Positions 63,185-64,000 of a stretch of 64,000 bases of DNA are shown piece after piece. Both the position numbers and the translations under genes were made by a program. Below the pieces are notes generated by a model. That model was not told the origin of the DNA. It was given only the letters and a program-made list of their open reading frames with translations, and searched no databases. Numbering within the stretch: position 1 is the stretch's first letter; every line of letters begins with the position of its first letter. The stretch is from Epiperipatus broadwayi (taxonomy: Eukaryota > Onychophora > Udeonychophora > Euonychophora > Peripatidae), in contig JAQFVV010012495.1 in the NCBI GenBank assembly GCA_028023455.1, positions 1,579,711 through 1,643,710 of the forward strand, written 5' to 3'.

Positions 63185-64000
63185 CTTTATATCAAAGGAT
63201 GTCTTCATTAAGATTGATAGCCTCAGATTCAAGAAGTTTTATTACTGAAGTTTGTTTTACTTTTCTTTTTAATTTATTCTTTTCATAAAAAATAACCATT
63301 GCATTTCCAAACAATATTTTATGACCTGTTTTCAATTCATGAACATATAAAGCTGAATTATGAGATCTATGTTTAACTCTAATTATATGCATTTTAATTC
63401 TTTCATTAAAGCTAAATTTACTCTGACTATATAATTATCACTACAACTACAAGGAATCTTATAAACAATATTGGGAATAGATTTACTATCAATTGACTAT
63501 TTGGAACCATTCACTAATAAATTCAAATCAAAACATTTCTTCCATGCAACCATCAATCCTCCCAACAAATGACTATTTTTATAAACCATATTATATATTG
63601 ATGACTTAAAAGGAAAAGACATAAACGCTTTATCCTTAATAACCATAAAATTTGTCCTATTAGGGTCATGACTATAAATACTATTAAATACAACATTTCT
63701 AATAAATTCATGATTATAACCTAATTCTACAAAATCAGCAAAAAATTGACTTTTTGGAATATCAACATTATCACTAAAGTTATTAAGCCTTCTATTCCTA
63801 CAACAAAAATTCAATGAAGATATTTTTATGCGTAAAAGGCTGATAACTATCAGGCCTAATCGTATCTCTCAAATTCTTAGGTTTTATAAAATGACTACAA
63901 AATAAAACATTATCAAACTTCTCAACACTTCAATCCAAAAATTTAATTTTATAAAATCAAAACTTCCACCCTCAATAGTAAAATTAATACTAGAATCAAA
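63185..64000 (-). pseudogene. Penelope-like element, 3' part (RT C-terminus and GIY-YIG endonuclease), runs off window
   Basis: Read from 64000 down: KFDNVLFCSHFIKPKNLRDT then RPDSYQPFTHKNIF in a first frame, followed at 63814-63497 by FADFVELGYNHEFIRNVVFN, SIYNMVYKNSHLLGGLMV and ending VNGSK. Then SIPNIVYKIPCSCSDNYI (VYKIPC-C-NYI, the GIY-YIG start) at about 63480-63427, and after a frameshift NSALYVHELKTGHKILFGNA and ESEAINLNEDIL, ending near 63192. The order matches the end of Penelope-like proteins, in which a telomerase-like RT is joined to a GIY-YIG nuclease. Frameshifts show decay. The RT catalytic core would lie beyond the window. Confidence 0.8.

Overview
This is AT-rich nuclear DNA from an animal, most likely an invertebrate. 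I cannot name the species. The evidence is the density of metazoan-type retroelements: EEP-endonuclease LINEs, Penelope-like elements with GIY-YIG endonucleases, tRNA-headed SINEs, foldback MITEs and hammerhead-ribozyme-like motifs. Trinucleotide arrays are very long, coding density is very low, and the single host gene I can support looks spliced. There is no operon structure, no rRNA, no functional tRNA and no CRISPR array.

Layout. 1-9.2 kb: a (TAA)n array, foldback elements, a pogo/Tigger-like MITE and the first clusters of a ~456-bp repeat (called family C here). 9.2-21.4 kb: three LINE copies in the same orientation, separated by trinucleotide arrays. The middle copy is nearly complete (gag-like ORF1 with CCHC knuckle and AT-hook; ORF2 with endonuclease, reverse transcriptase and C-terminal zinc finger). 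It is split by a 2.1-kb DNA element with a TA target duplication. 21.4-31.6 kb: diverged tandem repeats, Penelope-like remnants (one an inverted ~1-kb palindrome), an RTE-like LINE remnant and a tRNA SINE. 32.6-36.4 kb: a SINE with a 16-bp target duplication and more family C. 36.4-49 kb: mostly featureless AT-rich DNA with a decayed Ty3/Gypsy-like gag, a 2.2-kb inverted-repeat-bounded segment and SINEs. 49.3-57.1 kb: a probable host gene on the minus strand, with a ~300-codon terminal exon and a first exon about 6.8 kb upstream whose splice phases match. 57.9-63.0 kb: two close copies of the 2.1-kb DNA element. 63.2-64.0 kb: the 3' part of another Penelope-like element, running off the window.

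Main signal. Family C carries a type I hammerhead-ribozyme-like motif: CTGAYGA core, short stem II, GAAA, a self-complementary ACTAGT stem III, a GTC cleavage triplet and a two-part stem I. The motif recurs at about 456 bp in head-to-tail dimers. This is the layout of retrozyme-like non-autonomous elements. Separate hammerhead-like motifs occur after the Penelope-like GIY-YIG ends, in a short palindromic MITE and in a tRNA-headed SINE. The window may therefore document several lineages of ribozyme-bearing small retroelements beside the Penelope-like elements that could mobilise them. All activity claims are inferences from sequence and folding by eye.
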